NCBI RefSeq assembly: GCF_001974875.1
Contig: NZ_MTQD01000009.1
Span: 1-64,000 of the forward strand
DNA from: Pseudoalteromonas sp. EB27
GTDB taxonomy: Bacteria; Pseudomonadota; Gammaproteobacteria; Enterobacterales; Alteromonadaceae
Length of the DNA: 64,000 nucleotides
Direction of reading: 5' to 3'
Positions 55,198 to 64,000 of this stretch are shown here, in pieces (positions within the stretch are counted from its first letter, which is position 1; each line of letters starts with the position of its first letter). The notes under the pieces are model-generated. The model did no database searches. It saw only the letters and a list, made by a program, of their open reading frames with translations, and was not told the origin of the DNA. The translations under genes were made by a program, and so were the position numbers.

Positions 55198-55932
55198 ATG
55201 AAGCTCAATTGTGATTTAGGCGAAAGCTTTGGCGCATGGAAAATGGGGCTAGACGATGACGTTATGCCACATATTGATATGGCTAATATTGCGTGTGGGT
55301 TCCATGCAGGTGATGCCGACGTAATGGCAAACACTCTTATACTTGCCAAGCAAAATAACGTACAAATTGGTGCTCACCCAAGCTACCCAGATAAGCAAGG
55401 CTTTGGTAGGCGCTCAATGAATCTTAGTGCAAGTGAGCTAATAAACTGCCTGCATTATCAAATAGCCGCTATTGAGGGCATGGCAAAAGTACAAGGTTTA
55501 ACACTTAGCTATGTTAAACCGCATGGCGCACTTTATAACGACATGATGGCTGATGAGCAAATATTACAAACCGTTATAAATGCAATTGCCAGCTACCCAA
55601 TAGATTTGAAACTAATGGTCTTAGCGACTAAAAATGCCAATAAGCACATTCAAATAGCTAAAAGCTCAGGAGTTGAGTTAATACTAGAGGCCTTTGCAGA
55701 TAGGCAGTACACCGACGATGGGCATTTAGTGTCGCGAACACTTGAGGGCAGCGTTCACAACAAAGCCGCATTACTAGAGCAAGTAACTCAGCTTTTATCC
55801 GATGGTAGTGTAACAACACGAACAGGAAAAAAACTAACGCTCAACGCCCATAGCTTATGTGTACATGGCGACAACGCCGATGGCATATCACTTATAAAAG
55901 ATATAAAAGCCCTGTGTAACTCAGCCAATTAG
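55198..55932 (+). CDS. pxpA: LamB/YcsF family 5-oxoprolinase subunit A
   Basis: A 244-residue PxpA/YcsF protein. MKLNCDLGESFGAWKMG, ANIACGFHAGDADVM, IGAHPSYPD and YVKPHGALYND are the family's metal/active-site segments. With PxpB and PxpC it cleaves 5-oxoproline (pyroglutamate) with ATP. Here pxpBC are absent; instead it is translationally close to a GH3 gene (1-bp gap). Either the partner genes are elsewhere or this copy has another use. Confidence 0.92.
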   Translation: MKLNCDLGESFGAWKMGLDDDVMPHIDMANIACGFHAGDADVMANTLILAKQNNVQIGAHPSYPDKQGFGRRSMNLSASELINCLHYQIAAIEGMAKVQGLTLSYVKPHGALYNDMMADEQILQTVINAIASYPIDLKLMVLATKNANKHIQIAKSSGVELILEAFADRQYTDDGHLVSRTLEGSVHNKAALLEQVTQLLSDGSVTTRTGKKLTLNAHSLCVHGDNADGISLIKDIKALCNSAN

Positions 55933-55960
55933 GCTTTCCACACAACCTTAAATTATAAGC

Positions 55961-55977
55961 TGTAAAGCCCCTTTACA
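55961..55977. repeat. 17-bp palindrome after pxpA
   Basis: TGTAAAGCCCCTTTACA: perfect half-sites with core GCCCC, 28 bp after the pxpA stop, before the S9 peptidase. It could also act as a terminator-like hairpin. Confidence 0.55.
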
Positions 55978-56086
55978 GCTTTAACTCATAGAGTTAAATA
56001 AGAGCTTCATCGCATCCTACTGTTAATTTAATAATCCCTAACATATAACTACTTAGAAAATTAAAAAAGTAACAACAGGGATAAAA

Positions 56087-58105
56087 ATGAAAAAGTTTTT
56101 AACACTTAGCCTCGTTTTAGGCTGTAGCAATTTAGCCTACGCTGAAAAAAATACACTACAACTGCAAGATGTATTTAATTTAGAATATGCCAATCAAATA
56201 GATATAACCGAAGACGGTAAAACGGTTTATTTTGTGCGTAATCGCATGGATATAAAAACAGATCGTAAAGTGGGGAATATTTGGTCTGTTGATTACAAAA
56301 CCAAACAAATGCAGCCATTAACCTCTGGCGTGCACATGGATTACTCGCCAGTACTCTCTCCTGATGGCCAACGCCTTGCGTTTATATCAACCCGCGATGG
56401 CAGCAGCCAAATATATATTAAATGGCTTAAAACAGGTGCTATGGCAAAAATAAGTAACTTAACAAGTAGTCCTCGTGCGATTACATGGAGCCCTGATTCC
56501 AACCAATTAATATTTAGCATGTTTGTTCCAAGCGCTAATTCAGCACCAGTGAGCTTACCAGGTAAACCAAAAGGTGCAACGTGGGCAGAGCCTGCTAAAT
56601 TTATTGATGATGTTTACTACCGTTCAGATGGTGGCGGTTACACACAAAAGGGCTTTAGCCAATTATTTTCCATAGATGCTAACGGTGGTAATGCCAAACA
56701 ACTCACTCATGATGAGTTTGATAACGCGGGCGATGTAAGTTTTAGCAACGATGGTAAGTCGCTTTATTTTTCTGCAAACAGGCACACAAACAACCAACTA
56801 AAACCCACAAACAGTGAAATTTATAAACTCGATTTAGCTTCGCAAAATATAACAGAAATTACCGATAGAAATGGTCCTGACGAGCAGCCTAAAATCTCTC
56901 CCGATGGTCGTTACTTAGCGTACACAGGTTACGATGATAAACGCACTAACTACGAAAACGCTCAGCTTTATATTCGTGATTTAAAATCTGGAGAGACAGT
57001 TAGCTTAACGCCGAATTTTGACCGCAGCGTAGGTCAAATAAAGTGGAGTGCAAACTCCAAAGGCATATACTTTAGCTATGCAGATAAAGGCCAAACTGCC
57101 CTTGCGTATCAACCACGCAGTGGCAAGCGTAAAATAATAACAACCCAAATTGGCAGCGTTGCATTTGGTCGCCCTTATTCTGGTGGCGACTTTGATGTAA
57201 GCGAAGATGGCGAAGTAGCCTTTACCCTTGCCGATAGTCAGCGCCCTGCTGATATAGCAACAATTAAACGCGGTAAAGCGCAGCGTTTAACTACCCTTAA
57301 TGCAGATGCATTGGGTGATAAAGCTTTGGCTAAAGTGGAAGAAGTTTGGATTAAATCAAGCTACGATGAACTCCCTGTTCAAGGATGGATTGCCTATCCG
57401 CCAGGTTTTGACAGCAGCAAAAAGTATCCGTTAATACTAGAAATACACGGCGGCCCTGTCGCTAATTATGGGCCGCATTTTAGCGCCGAAATTCAACTGT
57501 TTGCAGCAAAGGGGAATATCGTTCTATACATGAATCCACGCGGAAGTGATTCATACGGTAACGAGTTTGCACAAACCATTCATCATAATTACCCAAGTAA
57601 CGACTTTGACGACTTAATGACGGGCGTTGATGCACTAATAGCGAAGGGGTTTATTGATGAGTCTAAATTGTTCGTAACCGGTGGCTCTGGCGGCGGCGTA
57701 CTAACAGCATGGATTGTAGGTCACACCGATCGCTTTGCTGCCGCTGTAGTTGCTAAACCGGTTATTAATTGGATCAGCTTTGTACTAACTGCAGATTTTT
57801 ATCCGTTTTTTGCTGATTACTGGTTTCCGGGTAAACCGTGGGATCATATTGAACATTATATGAAACGCTCGCCTATTAGCTATGTTGGAAACGTCAAAAC
57901 TCCTACTATGTTGCTCACTGGGGAATCTGACTACCGTACACCAATTTCAGAAACTGAGCAGTTTTATCAGGCATTAAAGTTACAAGGTGTTGATACCGCA
58001 ATGGTGCGAATTCCTAATGCATCGCATGGCATTACAGCTCGCCCATCAAACTTAATGACTAAAGTAGCTTATATTCAATGGTGGTTTGATAAACACTCTA
58101 AATAA
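56087..58105 (+). CDS. S9-family (prolyl oligopeptidase) peptidase, secreted
   Basis: A 672-residue acylaminoacyl/dipeptidyl peptidase-like S9 enzyme. There is a signal peptide (FLTLSLVLGCSNLAYA); a beta-propeller of WD40-like blades (LSPDGQRLAFISTRDGSSQI, ISPDGRYLAYTGYD) to about residue 390; and an alpha/beta-hydrolase domain. Catalytic Ser is in VTGGSGGGVLTAWI (GGSGG), Asp in TGESDYRTP, His in PNASHGI. It removes short peptides from oligopeptides in the periplasm. Ends with its own terminator. Confidence 0.92.
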   Translation: MKKFLTLSLVLGCSNLAYAEKNTLQLQDVFNLEYANQIDITEDGKTVYFVRNRMDIKTDRKVGNIWSVDYKTKQMQPLTSGVHMDYSPVLSPDGQRLAFISTRDGSSQIYIKWLKTGAMAKISNLTSSPRAITWSPDSNQLIFSMFVPSANSAPVSLPGKPKGATWAEPAKFIDDVYYRSDGGGYTQKGFSQLFSIDANGGNAKQLTHDEFDNAGDVSFSNDGKSLYFSANRHTNNQLKPTNSEIYKLDLASQNITEITDRNGPDEQPKISPDGRYLAYTGYDDKRTNYENAQLYIRDLKSGETVSLTPNFDRSVGQIKWSANSKGIYFSYADKGQTALAYQPRSGKRKIITTQIGSVAFGRPYSGGDFDVSEDGEVAFTLADSQRPADIATIKRGKAQRLTTLNADALGDKALAKVEEVWIKSSYDELPVQGWIAYPPGFDSSKKYPLILEIHGGPVANYGPHFSAEIQLFAAKGNIVLYMNPRGSDSYGNEFAQTIHHNYPSNDFDDLMTGVDALIAKGFIDESKLFVTGGSGGGVLTAWIVGHTDRFAAAVVAKPVINWISFVLTADFYPFFADYWFPGKPWDHIEHYMKRSPISYVGNVKTPTMLLTGESDYRTPISETEQFYQALKLQGVDTAMVRIPNASHGITARPSNLMTKVAYIQWWFDKHSK

Positions 58106-58134
58106 ACTCTGGGTAATAAATTTATAGCTCAAAT

Positions 58135-58161
58135 AAAAGCCACTCTAGTTAAGTGGCTTTT
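58135..58161 (+). terminator. Terminator of the S9 peptidase gene
   Basis: Stem AAAAGCCACT / AGTGGCTTTT with seven-base loop, 30 bp after the stop codon. Confidence 0.85.
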
Positions 58162-58186
58162 GTATTTACCGCCGTAGTATTCAAAC

Positions 58187-58203
58187 TGTAAACCCCCTTT
58201 ACA
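58187..58203. repeat. 17-bp palindrome beside iteron cluster
   Basis: TGTAAACCCCCTTTACA: perfect half-sites, five-C core, 10 bp before the first iteron-like unit of the 58.2-kb cluster. Confidence 0.6.
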
Positions 58204-58212
58204 CTTCTATGA

Positions 58213-58573
58213 CAGTTAAATATCGGACTTAGCTAAAACTTCAGTTAGTAAAATTTCGGTTTTTGGCATTTTTTGTAACTTGAGTTGGTAAAAAATCGGT
58301 TTGAGTCACTGTTTATAACCTCTCAGTTAGTAAAATTTTGTTTTATAGCAACGAGAAGTTAGTAAAAAATCGGTTTATAAATTATCTTCGTTTGCCTATT
58401 AAAGTAAAAATCAGTCACTTATCCGCTTTTTTTAGTTGCCGTAAACGCTAATTACAGCAAAATCACCTAAAAAAGGTTGTTTTATGAAACGTTAGTTAAA
58501 CTCTGATCTGTAGATTCACTCAGGTAGTTAAATAGTGATCCAATATGATTTAGTTAGTTAAAGTCTGATCTAA
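58213..58573 (+). repeat. Remote iteron-like repeat cluster
   Basis: Eight units in one orientation in a non-coding 361 bp. Five are of one kind without GATC: CAGTTAAATATCGGACTT (58213), CAGTTAGTAAAATTTCGGTT (58242), GAGTTGGTAAAAAATCGGTT (58282), CAGTTAGTAAAATTTTGTTT (58324), AAGTTAGTAAAAAATCGGTT (58357). Three are of the origin kind: CGTTAGTTAAACTCTGATCT (58490), GGTAGTTAAATAGTGATCC (58523), TAGTTAGTTAAAGTCTGATC (58551). The last three are almost the same as the units after parB. The cluster lies between the S9 peptidase and isocitrate lyase genes, about 43 kb from the origin. Confidence 0.8.
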
Positions 58574-58587
58574 AAATTAAAGCAATA

Positions 58588-58608
58588 AAAAAGGGCCTAT
58601 TGGCCCTT
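58588..58608 (-). terminator. Terminator of isocitrate lyase gene
   Basis: Minus strand: AAGGGCCAATAGGCCCTT followed by T-run. Stem AAGGGCC with three- to four-base loop. Confidence 0.85.
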
Positions 58609-58631
58609 GAGTAACACTATCTAGTTAGGAA

Positions 58632-60233
58632 TTAAAACTGGTTCATGGTGTTATCTTCACCACCGGCTTTTAGCGCGTTATCACCAGAGAAGTATTCTTT
58701 GTGCGTATCGCCCATGTTAGACCCTGCTAGGTCTTGATGCTTAACAGATGCTTGCTCACGACGAATTTCTTGGCGTTGTACATCACGTACATAAGCCAGC
58801 ATACCCATATCGCCAAAGTAACCTTCTGATAAAATATCAGTGCTTAGCGCTGCTGTATGGTACGTAGGCAGAGTAATTAAGTGATGAAAAATACCAGCTT
58901 CACGTGCGCCATCGCGCTGGAAGTTTTGCACTAGTAAATCGGCTGCTTGCGCAAGTTCTGTTGCATCCATTTCTGGCGCCATAAGGCCTTTATTATCACC
59001 AATACTTGGGTAAGCACTAAGGTCACGACCTGCTTCTTCCCACTCTTGATACACTTGCTCACGAAATTTAAGCGTCCAGTTAAATGAAGGCGAGTTGTTG
59101 TATACCAATTTTGCATTTGGCACGTGTTCTTTCACACGATTTACCAGTTCAGCAATTTGCTTAACATGTGGTTTTTCTGTTTCAATCCACAGTAAGTCTG
59201 CGCCTGACTGCAAGCTCGTAATACAATCTAGTACTACACGGTCTTTTTCAGTGCCTTCACGGAATTGGAATAAACCGTTATCTAGGCGAGTTGGTTTACA
59301 TAACTGGCCATTAATTTTCATCGCCGTGTCGCCTTCATTTAAGTCATCAACACCATTAATTGGTGTGGTTTCTAAAAATGCATTGTATTGGCTTGCTAAG
59401 TCACCTGGTTTTTGCGACACAGGTACTTTTTGAGTAAGGCTGGCACCTAATGAATCTGTACGTGCCACAATAATACCGTTATCGATACCGAGTTCTAAAA
59501 AAGCGTAACGTACAGCGTTAATTTTTGCTAAAAAGTCTTCGTGTGGAACGGTCACTTTACCCGCTTGGTGGCCACATTGTTTAGCATCAGATACTTGGTT
59601 TTCTATTTGAATGGCACACGCACCGGCTTCAATCATTTTTTTAGCTAGTAAGTAAGTTGCTTCTTCATTACCAAAACCTGCGTCAATATCAGCAATAATT
59701 GGCACAACATGGGTTTCAAAGTTGTCTATTTTATCAATAACAGCTTGAACGTCACCGCCATTCGCTTTTGCTGTATCTAAGTCGTTAAACAAGTGGTCTA
59801 GTTCACGTGCATCAGCTTGCTTTAAAAATGTGTAAATTTCTTCAATTAGCGCAGGTACCGATGTTTTTTCGTGCATGCTTTGATCCGGTAGCGGACCAAA
59901 TGCAGAGCGAAGTGCTGCAACCATCCAGCCACTTAAGTATACATAGCTGCGTTTAGTTGTTTTTTGATGGCGCTTAATAGCCATCATCATTTGTTGCGCA
60001 GTAAAACCATGCCAACACCCTAAAGATTGTGTGTACTGGCTTGTGTCGGCGTCATATGCAGCCATATCTTCACGCATTACGTCTGCTGTGTATTGCGCAA
60101 TTTCAATTCCTGTACGAAAACGGTTTTGTAAACGCATACGGCTTGCGTATTCAGGGTTAATAGCACCCCACGCGCTGCCTTGTGATTGGCAAAGAGTAGA
60201 GAGTGTGTCTGTTTCGCGTTGATATGTTGTCAT
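58632..60233 (-). CDS. aceA: Isocitrate lyase (long type)
   Basis: A 533-residue isocitrate lyase of the longer proteobacterial type. It splits isocitrate to succinate and glyoxylate, the first step of the glyoxylate shunt. Active-site SDAKQCGHQAGKV (catalytic Cys in the KxCGH motif, about residue 215), PIIADIDAGFGNEEATY, IVARTDSLGASL, and LVYNNSPSFNWTLKF are visible. It is divergent from malate synthase G with 239 bp between them, so the two steps are likely co-regulated. Confidence 0.96.
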   Translation of the reverse strand: MTTYQRETDTLSTLCQSQGSAWGAINPEYASRMRLQNRFRTGIEIAQYTADVMREDMAAYDADTSQYTQSLGCWHGFTAQQMMMAIKRHQKTTKRSYVYLSGWMVAALRSAFGPLPDQSMHEKTSVPALIEEIYTFLKQADARELDHLFNDLDTAKANGGDVQAVIDKIDNFETHVVPIIADIDAGFGNEEATYLLAKKMIEAGACAIQIENQVSDAKQCGHQAGKVTVPHEDFLAKINAVRYAFLELGIDNGIIVARTDSLGASLTQKVPVSQKPGDLASQYNAFLETTPINGVDDLNEGDTAMKINGQLCKPTRLDNGLFQFREGTEKDRVVLDCITSLQSGADLLWIETEKPHVKQIAELVNRVKEHVPNAKLVYNNSPSFNWTLKFREQVYQEWEEAGRDLSAYPSIGDNKGLMAPEMDATELAQAADLLVQNFQRDGAREAGIFHHLITLPTYHTAALSTDILSEGYFGDMGMLAYVRDVQRQEIRREQASVKHQDLAGSNMGDTHKEYFSGDNALKAGGEDNTMNQF

Positions 60234-60472
60234 AATAAAATCCTTCGAACGAGTGTAAATTATTTTAATGTTGTGAGAGTGGCTAGGAGTGTGTGCTCCG
60301 TTTCGCTTGATTCAACATTAGGCTCCTTTTCTAGATTTAGTTAATTTATAGTTGTTATTGTGGCTATATATTTTGTGAATGGCTAAAAAGCACTCAACAT
60401 TGCTTTTTTGAGTTATTGTTGCCTTAACGCACAAGCACACAACAACATCGCGACCGTTTAAGGAAGGCAAAT

Positions 60473-62662
60473 ATGTCCCACACTCTCACACATTCAGGAC
60501 TCAGCGTAGATACACAACTCGCTGATTTTGTTAAAAATCAATTACTACCAGGCACTCACTTAAGTGAGCATCAATTTTGGCAAAGCTTTGCACATATTGT
60601 TCAAACACTTACCCCTACAAATAAGGCACTGCTTGAAAAGCGAGAATTGCTTCAACAGCAAATAGATGACTACCATCTTGCTAATAAAACGTGGGATAGC
60701 GTTAAGTACCATGCCTTTTTACAAGATATAGGGTACTTGGTTAAAGAGCCTGCCCACTTTGAAATTGAAACCCTAAATGTAGAACCCGAAGTAGCCCTTA
60801 CAGCAGGCCCTCAGTTAGTTGTTCCTGTAAGTAACGCACGCTTTGCACTTAATGCCGCTAACGCGCGTTGGGGTTCGTTATACGACGCTTTATACGGTAC
60901 TGATGTGTTAAGCGAAGACGATGGAGCCGAAAAAGGCAATACCTACAATCCTGTTCGTGGATTTAAGGTAATGGCCTACGCTCGTCAGTTTTTAGATACA
61001 GCATTGCCGCTGACTAACGGCTCGCATATAGAAAGCACTAATTATTCAGTAGTAGATGGCGCACTTTTAATTACGTTGCGTGATAGCTCTCAAACCACAT
61101 TAGCTAACCCATCTCAGCTTATTGGCTATCAAGGTGAAGCACAAAATCCAACTGTAGTGTTATTAAAAAACAATGATTTACACATAGAGCTACATATCGA
61201 TCACCACCACATGATTGGCCAAGCTGATAAAGCTGGCTTAAAAGATGTAGTGCTTGAGGCCGCTCTTACCACTATTATGGATTGTGAAGATTCAGTGGCT
61301 GCAGTAGATGCAGAAGATAAAGTACAAGTTTATAAAAATTGGCTTGGGTTGATGCAAGGTAACTTAGTTGAATCGTTTAAAAAAGGCGATAAAACAGTAG
61401 AGCGTACTCTGCAAAGTGATAAAACATACACCGCACTTGATGGTGGCACAGTTACTTTAAAAGGCCGCAGCATGATGTTTGTTAGAAACGTAGGTCATTT
61501 AATGACGAATCCTGCTATTACCGATGTGTACAAGCAACCGGTATATGAAGGCATTATGGATGCAATGTTTACAGCCACCGCTGCCCTGCACGACCTAAAC
61601 AAAAAAACAGGTATAAAAAACTCAAGCGCGCAAAGTATTAATATAGTAAAACCGAAAATGCACGGCCCTGAAGAAGTGGCGTTTACTAACACTTTATTTA
61701 GCTTAGTAGAGGAAGCGTTAAGCTTACCTAAAAACACGCTTAAAATGGGTATTATGGATGAAGAACGCCGTACTTCTGTAAACCTAAAAGCCTGTATTTA
61801 TGCAGCTAAAGAGCGTGTTGTATTCATAAATACTGGATTTTTAGACAGAACAGGCGATGAAATCCATACCTCTATGCAAGCGGGTATTGTGCTTCCAAAA
61901 GCAAAAATTAAGCAGCAACCATGGATACAAGCTTATGAAGATCGCAACGTCGATATTGGCCTTGCTTGTGGCTTAAGTCATAAAGCACAAATAGGTAAAG
62001 GCATGTGGCCAATGCCAGATAAAATGGCATTAATGATGGAGCAAAAACAAGCGCATCCTAAATCAGGCGCTAATACAGCATGGGTGCCCTCCCCTACAGC
62101 CGCTACCCTACATGCAATGCATTATCACGATATAAACGTATTTACTGAGCAGCAAAATATAGCTAAACGTACTATTGCTAGCCTTAATGACTTGCTTACA
62201 CCGCCGCTAATGGCAGACCCTAAAACGCTTTCAAAAGAAGATATTCAAAGCGAACTTGAAAACAACGCACAAGGCATTTTAGGTTACGTTGTACGTTGGA
62301 TTGATCAAGGCGTTGGCTGCTCAAAAGTACCCGACATTAACCATATTGGGCTAATGGAAGACAGAGCCACACTGCGTATTTCAAGCCAGCATATGGCTAA
62401 TTGGTTACTAAATGGCGTGTGTTCGCAGGCGCAAATAAAATCAACAATGGCAAAAATGGCTAAAGTAGTTGATGGTCAAAACGAGCACGACACTGCGTAT
62501 ACACCCATGGCAACAAATGAAGAAACATTGGTTAACAGCATTGCCTATCAAGCTGCACTTGCATTGATTTTAGAGGGCGTAACCCAACCGAGTGGTTACA
62601 CTGAACCACTATTACATAGCTACCGTATAAAATATAAATCACAAAAAACGAATACGCTTTAA
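60473..62662 (+). CDS. glcB: Malate synthase G
   Basis: A 729-residue malate synthase of the single-chain G type: condenses glyoxylate with acetyl-CoA to malate. Motifs: [14 protein letters not shown] (near 124-137), [53 protein letters not shown], and [17 protein letters not shown] long AAGGAAGG ribosome site precedes the ATG. Divergent from aceA, so the shunt is encoded complete here. Confidence 0.96.
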   Translation: MSHTLTHSGLSVDTQLADFVKNQLLPGTHLSEHQFWQSFAHIVQTLTPTNKALLEKRELLQQQIDDYHLANKTWDSVKYHAFLQDIGYLVKEPAHFEIETLNVEPEVALTAGPQLVVPVSNARFALNAANARWGSLYDALYGTDVLSEDDGAEKGNTYNPVRGFKVMAYARQFLDTALPLTNGSHIESTNYSVVDGALLITLRDSSQTTLANPSQLIGYQGEAQNPTVVLLKNNDLHIELHIDHHHMIGQADKAGLKDVVLEAALTTIMDCEDSVAAVDAEDKVQVYKNWLGLMQGNLVESFKKGDKTVERTLQSDKTYTALDGGTVTLKGRSMMFVRNVGHLMTNPAITDVYKQPVYEGIMDAMFTATAALHDLNKKTGIKNSSAQSINIVKPKMHGPEEVAFTNTLFSLVEEALSLPKNTLKMGIMDEERRTSVNLKACIYAAKERVVFINTGFLDRTGDEIHTSMQAGIVLPKAKIKQQPWIQAYEDRNVDIGLACGLSHKAQIGKGMWPMPDKMALMMEQKQAHPKSGANTAWVPSPTAATLHAMHYHDINVFTEQQNIAKRTIASLNDLLTPPLMADPKTLSKEDIQSELENNAQGILGYVVRWIDQGVGCSKVPDINHIGLMEDRATLRISSQHMANWLLNGVCSQAQIKSTMAKMAKVVDGQNEHDTAYTPMATNEETLVNSIAYQAALALILEGVTQPSGYTEPLLHSYRIKYKSQKTNTL

Positions 62663-62691
62663 CCGCTTAACTAACGTTCAAATTAAGTACT

Positions 62692-62716
62692 AAACCAGCT
62701 TTAAGCTGGTTTTTTA
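62692..62716 (+). terminator. Terminator of glcB
   Basis: AAACCAGCTT / AAGCTGGTTT stem followed by T-run. Confidence 0.88.
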
Positions 62717-62814
62717 TCGCCTAAAATTAGAATAACAGCACTTTTAAGGCATTTTAAAAATATATATTAAAATAAGCATAATATGCATGAATACTTAACA
62801 TTTATTCAAACGTA

Positions 62815-62850
62815 AAAAAGCGCGTTTTGCTTATACAAAACACGCTTTTT
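62815..62850. terminator. Bidirectional terminator near yebC
   Basis: AAAAAGCGCGTTTTG / CAAAACACGCTTTTT with six-base loop and one mismatch; ends the leftward yebC transcript. Confidence 0.85.
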
Positions 62851-62871
62851 AAAGCTATTAGCGAATTAAAT

Positions 62872-63597
62872 CTAATTTTTTACAATGGCATTGTGATAAA
62901 TATTTTGTACATCGTCACAATCTTCAAGCATATTTATAAACTTATCAAAGTTAGCAATAACTTCTTCGTCTTCAATTTCAATATTAACTTGAGGAATAAA
63001 CGTAATTTCGTCTACTTCAAAGTTAATGCCTTCAAATGCGTCTTCAAGGGCTGTTTTAGCTTTAAAGTATTCTGTTGGTGGTGCAAATACCGATATTTTA
63101 CCGTCCTCGGCTTCAACATCGCTTACATCAACATCAGCCATCATTAATGCTTCTAATACAACTTCGTCGTCATCACCGGCAAAGCCAAGTACTGCATAAT
63201 GATCAAACATATGCGCTACACAGCCAGGAGTACCAATTTTTGAGTCTGTTTTAGTAAACGGTAAGCGTACATCTTTAATAGTGCGGTTCGGATTGTCAGT
63301 TAAACAGTCAACAATAACCATGCAGTTACCAGGGCCATAGCCTTCGTAACGGGCAACAGAGTAATCTTCCCCTGCGCCACCTGCTGCTTTTTCAATTGCT
63401 TTATCGATAACGTGTGCGGGTACTTGGTCTTTTTTAGCTTTTTCGATTAGACGGCGTAGTGTTTGATTTACTTCGGGATCGGGATCGCCACTTTTTGCTG
63501 CAACGTAAATCTCTTTACCATATTTTGAGTTTACTTTTGTTTTTGCATTGGCTGTTTTGATCATAGAACTTTGACGAACTACAAATGCTCTGCCCAT
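62872..63597 (-). CDS. YebC/PmpR-family protein
   Basis: A 241-residue YebC-type protein. N-terminal [20 protein letters not shown], helical domain with [20 protein letters not shown], then [20 protein letters not shown] and C-terminal alpha/beta repeats. Members have been described as transcription regulators and, more recently, as translation factors that relieve stalling at proline runs. The N-terminus ([12 protein letters not shown] instead of MAGHSKW) is that of the paralogous second YebC group, so a canonical ruvC-linked yebC probably lies elsewhere in the genome. Confidence 0.9.
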   Translation of the reverse strand: MGRAFVVRQSSMIKTANAKTKVNSKYGKEIYVAAKSGDPDPEVNQTLRRLIEKAKKDQVPAHVIDKAIEKAAGGAGEDYSVARYEGYGPGNCMVIVDCLTDNPNRTIKDVRLPFTKTDSKIGTPGCVAHMFDHYAVLGFAGDDDEVVLEALMMADVDVSDVEAEDGKISVFAPPTEYFKAKTALEDAFEGINFEVDEITFIPQVNIEIEDEEVIANFDKFINMLEDCDDVQNIYHNAIVKN

Positions 63598-63730
63598 TTT
63601 GTGCCCCTAATGAATACGTTACGTTTTGCGGTATTTTACCAATTCAAAACGTATTGGGCTAGGAGCAAACGTTATTTTGTAATTTAAATAACGTAGCAGT
63701 TATTCTGAAATAAATTAAATAGCATGCTAT

Positions 63731-64000
63731 TTAACATAATTCTATTTTTTTAGAGTAACTGTCTACTAAAGTCACTAATTCTATAAAATCATGTAAAACG
63801 TAATCTGCCTGATCGGCGTAGGCTGGCGTTGACTCTGGAGCATATAAACACGCGCGCATATTTGCATTGTGCGCTGCTTGAATATCGTAAAGGTAATCGC
63901 CTACATAAAGTAAATTTCTGGCGTTAATGTTCCAAAGTGTAGCAATGGCATTTAGAGCGCTGGGATCTGGTTTTGCTGGTGCATCGCTTCGCGTTAAAAC
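63731..64000 (-). CDS. HAD-family hydrolase, 3' part only
   Basis: Only the last 89 residues plus stop are in the window; the start lies beyond position 64000. The frame is open to the edge: SDAPAKPDPSALNAIATLW has the HAD motif III Lys-Pro-Asp, and VGDYLYDIQAAHNANMRACL is motif IV (GDxxxD). A phosphoglycolate-phosphatase-like or other small phosphatase is likely. It reads toward yebC with 133 bp between. Confidence 0.8.
   Translation of the reverse strand, partial: VLTRSDAPAKPDPSALNAIATLWNINARNLLYVGDYLYDIQAAHNANMRACLYAPESTPAYADQADYVLHDFIELVTLVDSYSKKIELC

Noticed and set aside
58213..58573. The 58.2-kb repeats as CRISPR
   Set aside because: Units are ~20 bp, imperfect, unevenly spaced and not palindromic; they match the origin iterons instead.

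Overview
The window looks like the replication-origin region of a secondary replicon (chromid) of a marine gammaproteobacterium, most probably Pseudoalteromonas. The base composition is AT-rich. The gene set is typical of Alteromonadales: TonB-dependent haem receptor, secreted S8 and S9 peptidases, GlyGly-CTERM-like tail, and many LysR regulators. The origin is plasmid-type (RepA-like initiator, iterons, ParAB) but sits among core metabolic genes. The genus is an inference from this pattern; no search was run.

0-12 kb: a SYLF lipoprotein, a tyrosine recombinase overlapping a Na+/H+ antiporter, a YdiJ-type FAD/Fe-S dehydrogenase, PEP synthase (ppsA) with its regulatory kinase/phosphorylase (ppsR) divergent, and a class II DAHP synthase. 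The last three make PEP, control its production and spend it on aromatics.

12-18 kb: the replication module. A Tus homologue keeps the Phe/His pair of the E. coli cytosine pocket. Three Ter-like 17-mers lie in front of it, placed so that they could trap forks about 2.5 kb left of the origin. Next come an iteron-type initiator gene (minus strand), an iteron- and DnaA-box-rich origin, parA-parB, and a second iteron block. The geometry predicts largely unidirectional (rightward) replication, which agrees with what I recall of published work on Pseudoalteromonas chromids.

18-24 kb: a SWIM/Snf2 helicase, then five tandem copies of a ~191-bp unit. Each unit has a promoter-like box, a C-run, a small hairpin and a Rho-independent terminator whose stem covaries between copies. 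This looks like an array of small RNA genes. rmuC and a small membrane protein follow.

24-38 kb: accessory metabolism and regulation. MerR/old yellow enzyme; a Tat-exported aldo/keto reductase; a PACE efflux pump with a divergent LysR; LysR/YgiD dioxygenase; a HAD dehalogenase; LysR/VOC protein; an unknown two-gene lipoprotein module bracketed by a duplicated 42-bp terminator; a GNAT; and two orphan hypothetical genes with integron attC-like sites at their 3' ends.

38-45 kb: a Fur-type haem-uptake locus: chaN, then hmuTUV-hugZ divergent from a TonB-dependent haem receptor. 45-58 kb: a secreted protein of unknown function, a LysR, a diguanylate cyclase, a large S8 peptidase, a GH3 lipoprotein with pxpA, and an S9 peptidase.

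58-64 kb: a cluster of eight iteron-like repeats 40 kb from the origin, followed by the divergent glyoxylate-shunt genes aceA and glcB, a YebC protein, and the 3' end of a HAD hydrolase cut by the window edge. A 17-bp palindrome (TGTAAA, five C or G, TTTACA) recurs six times in the window.
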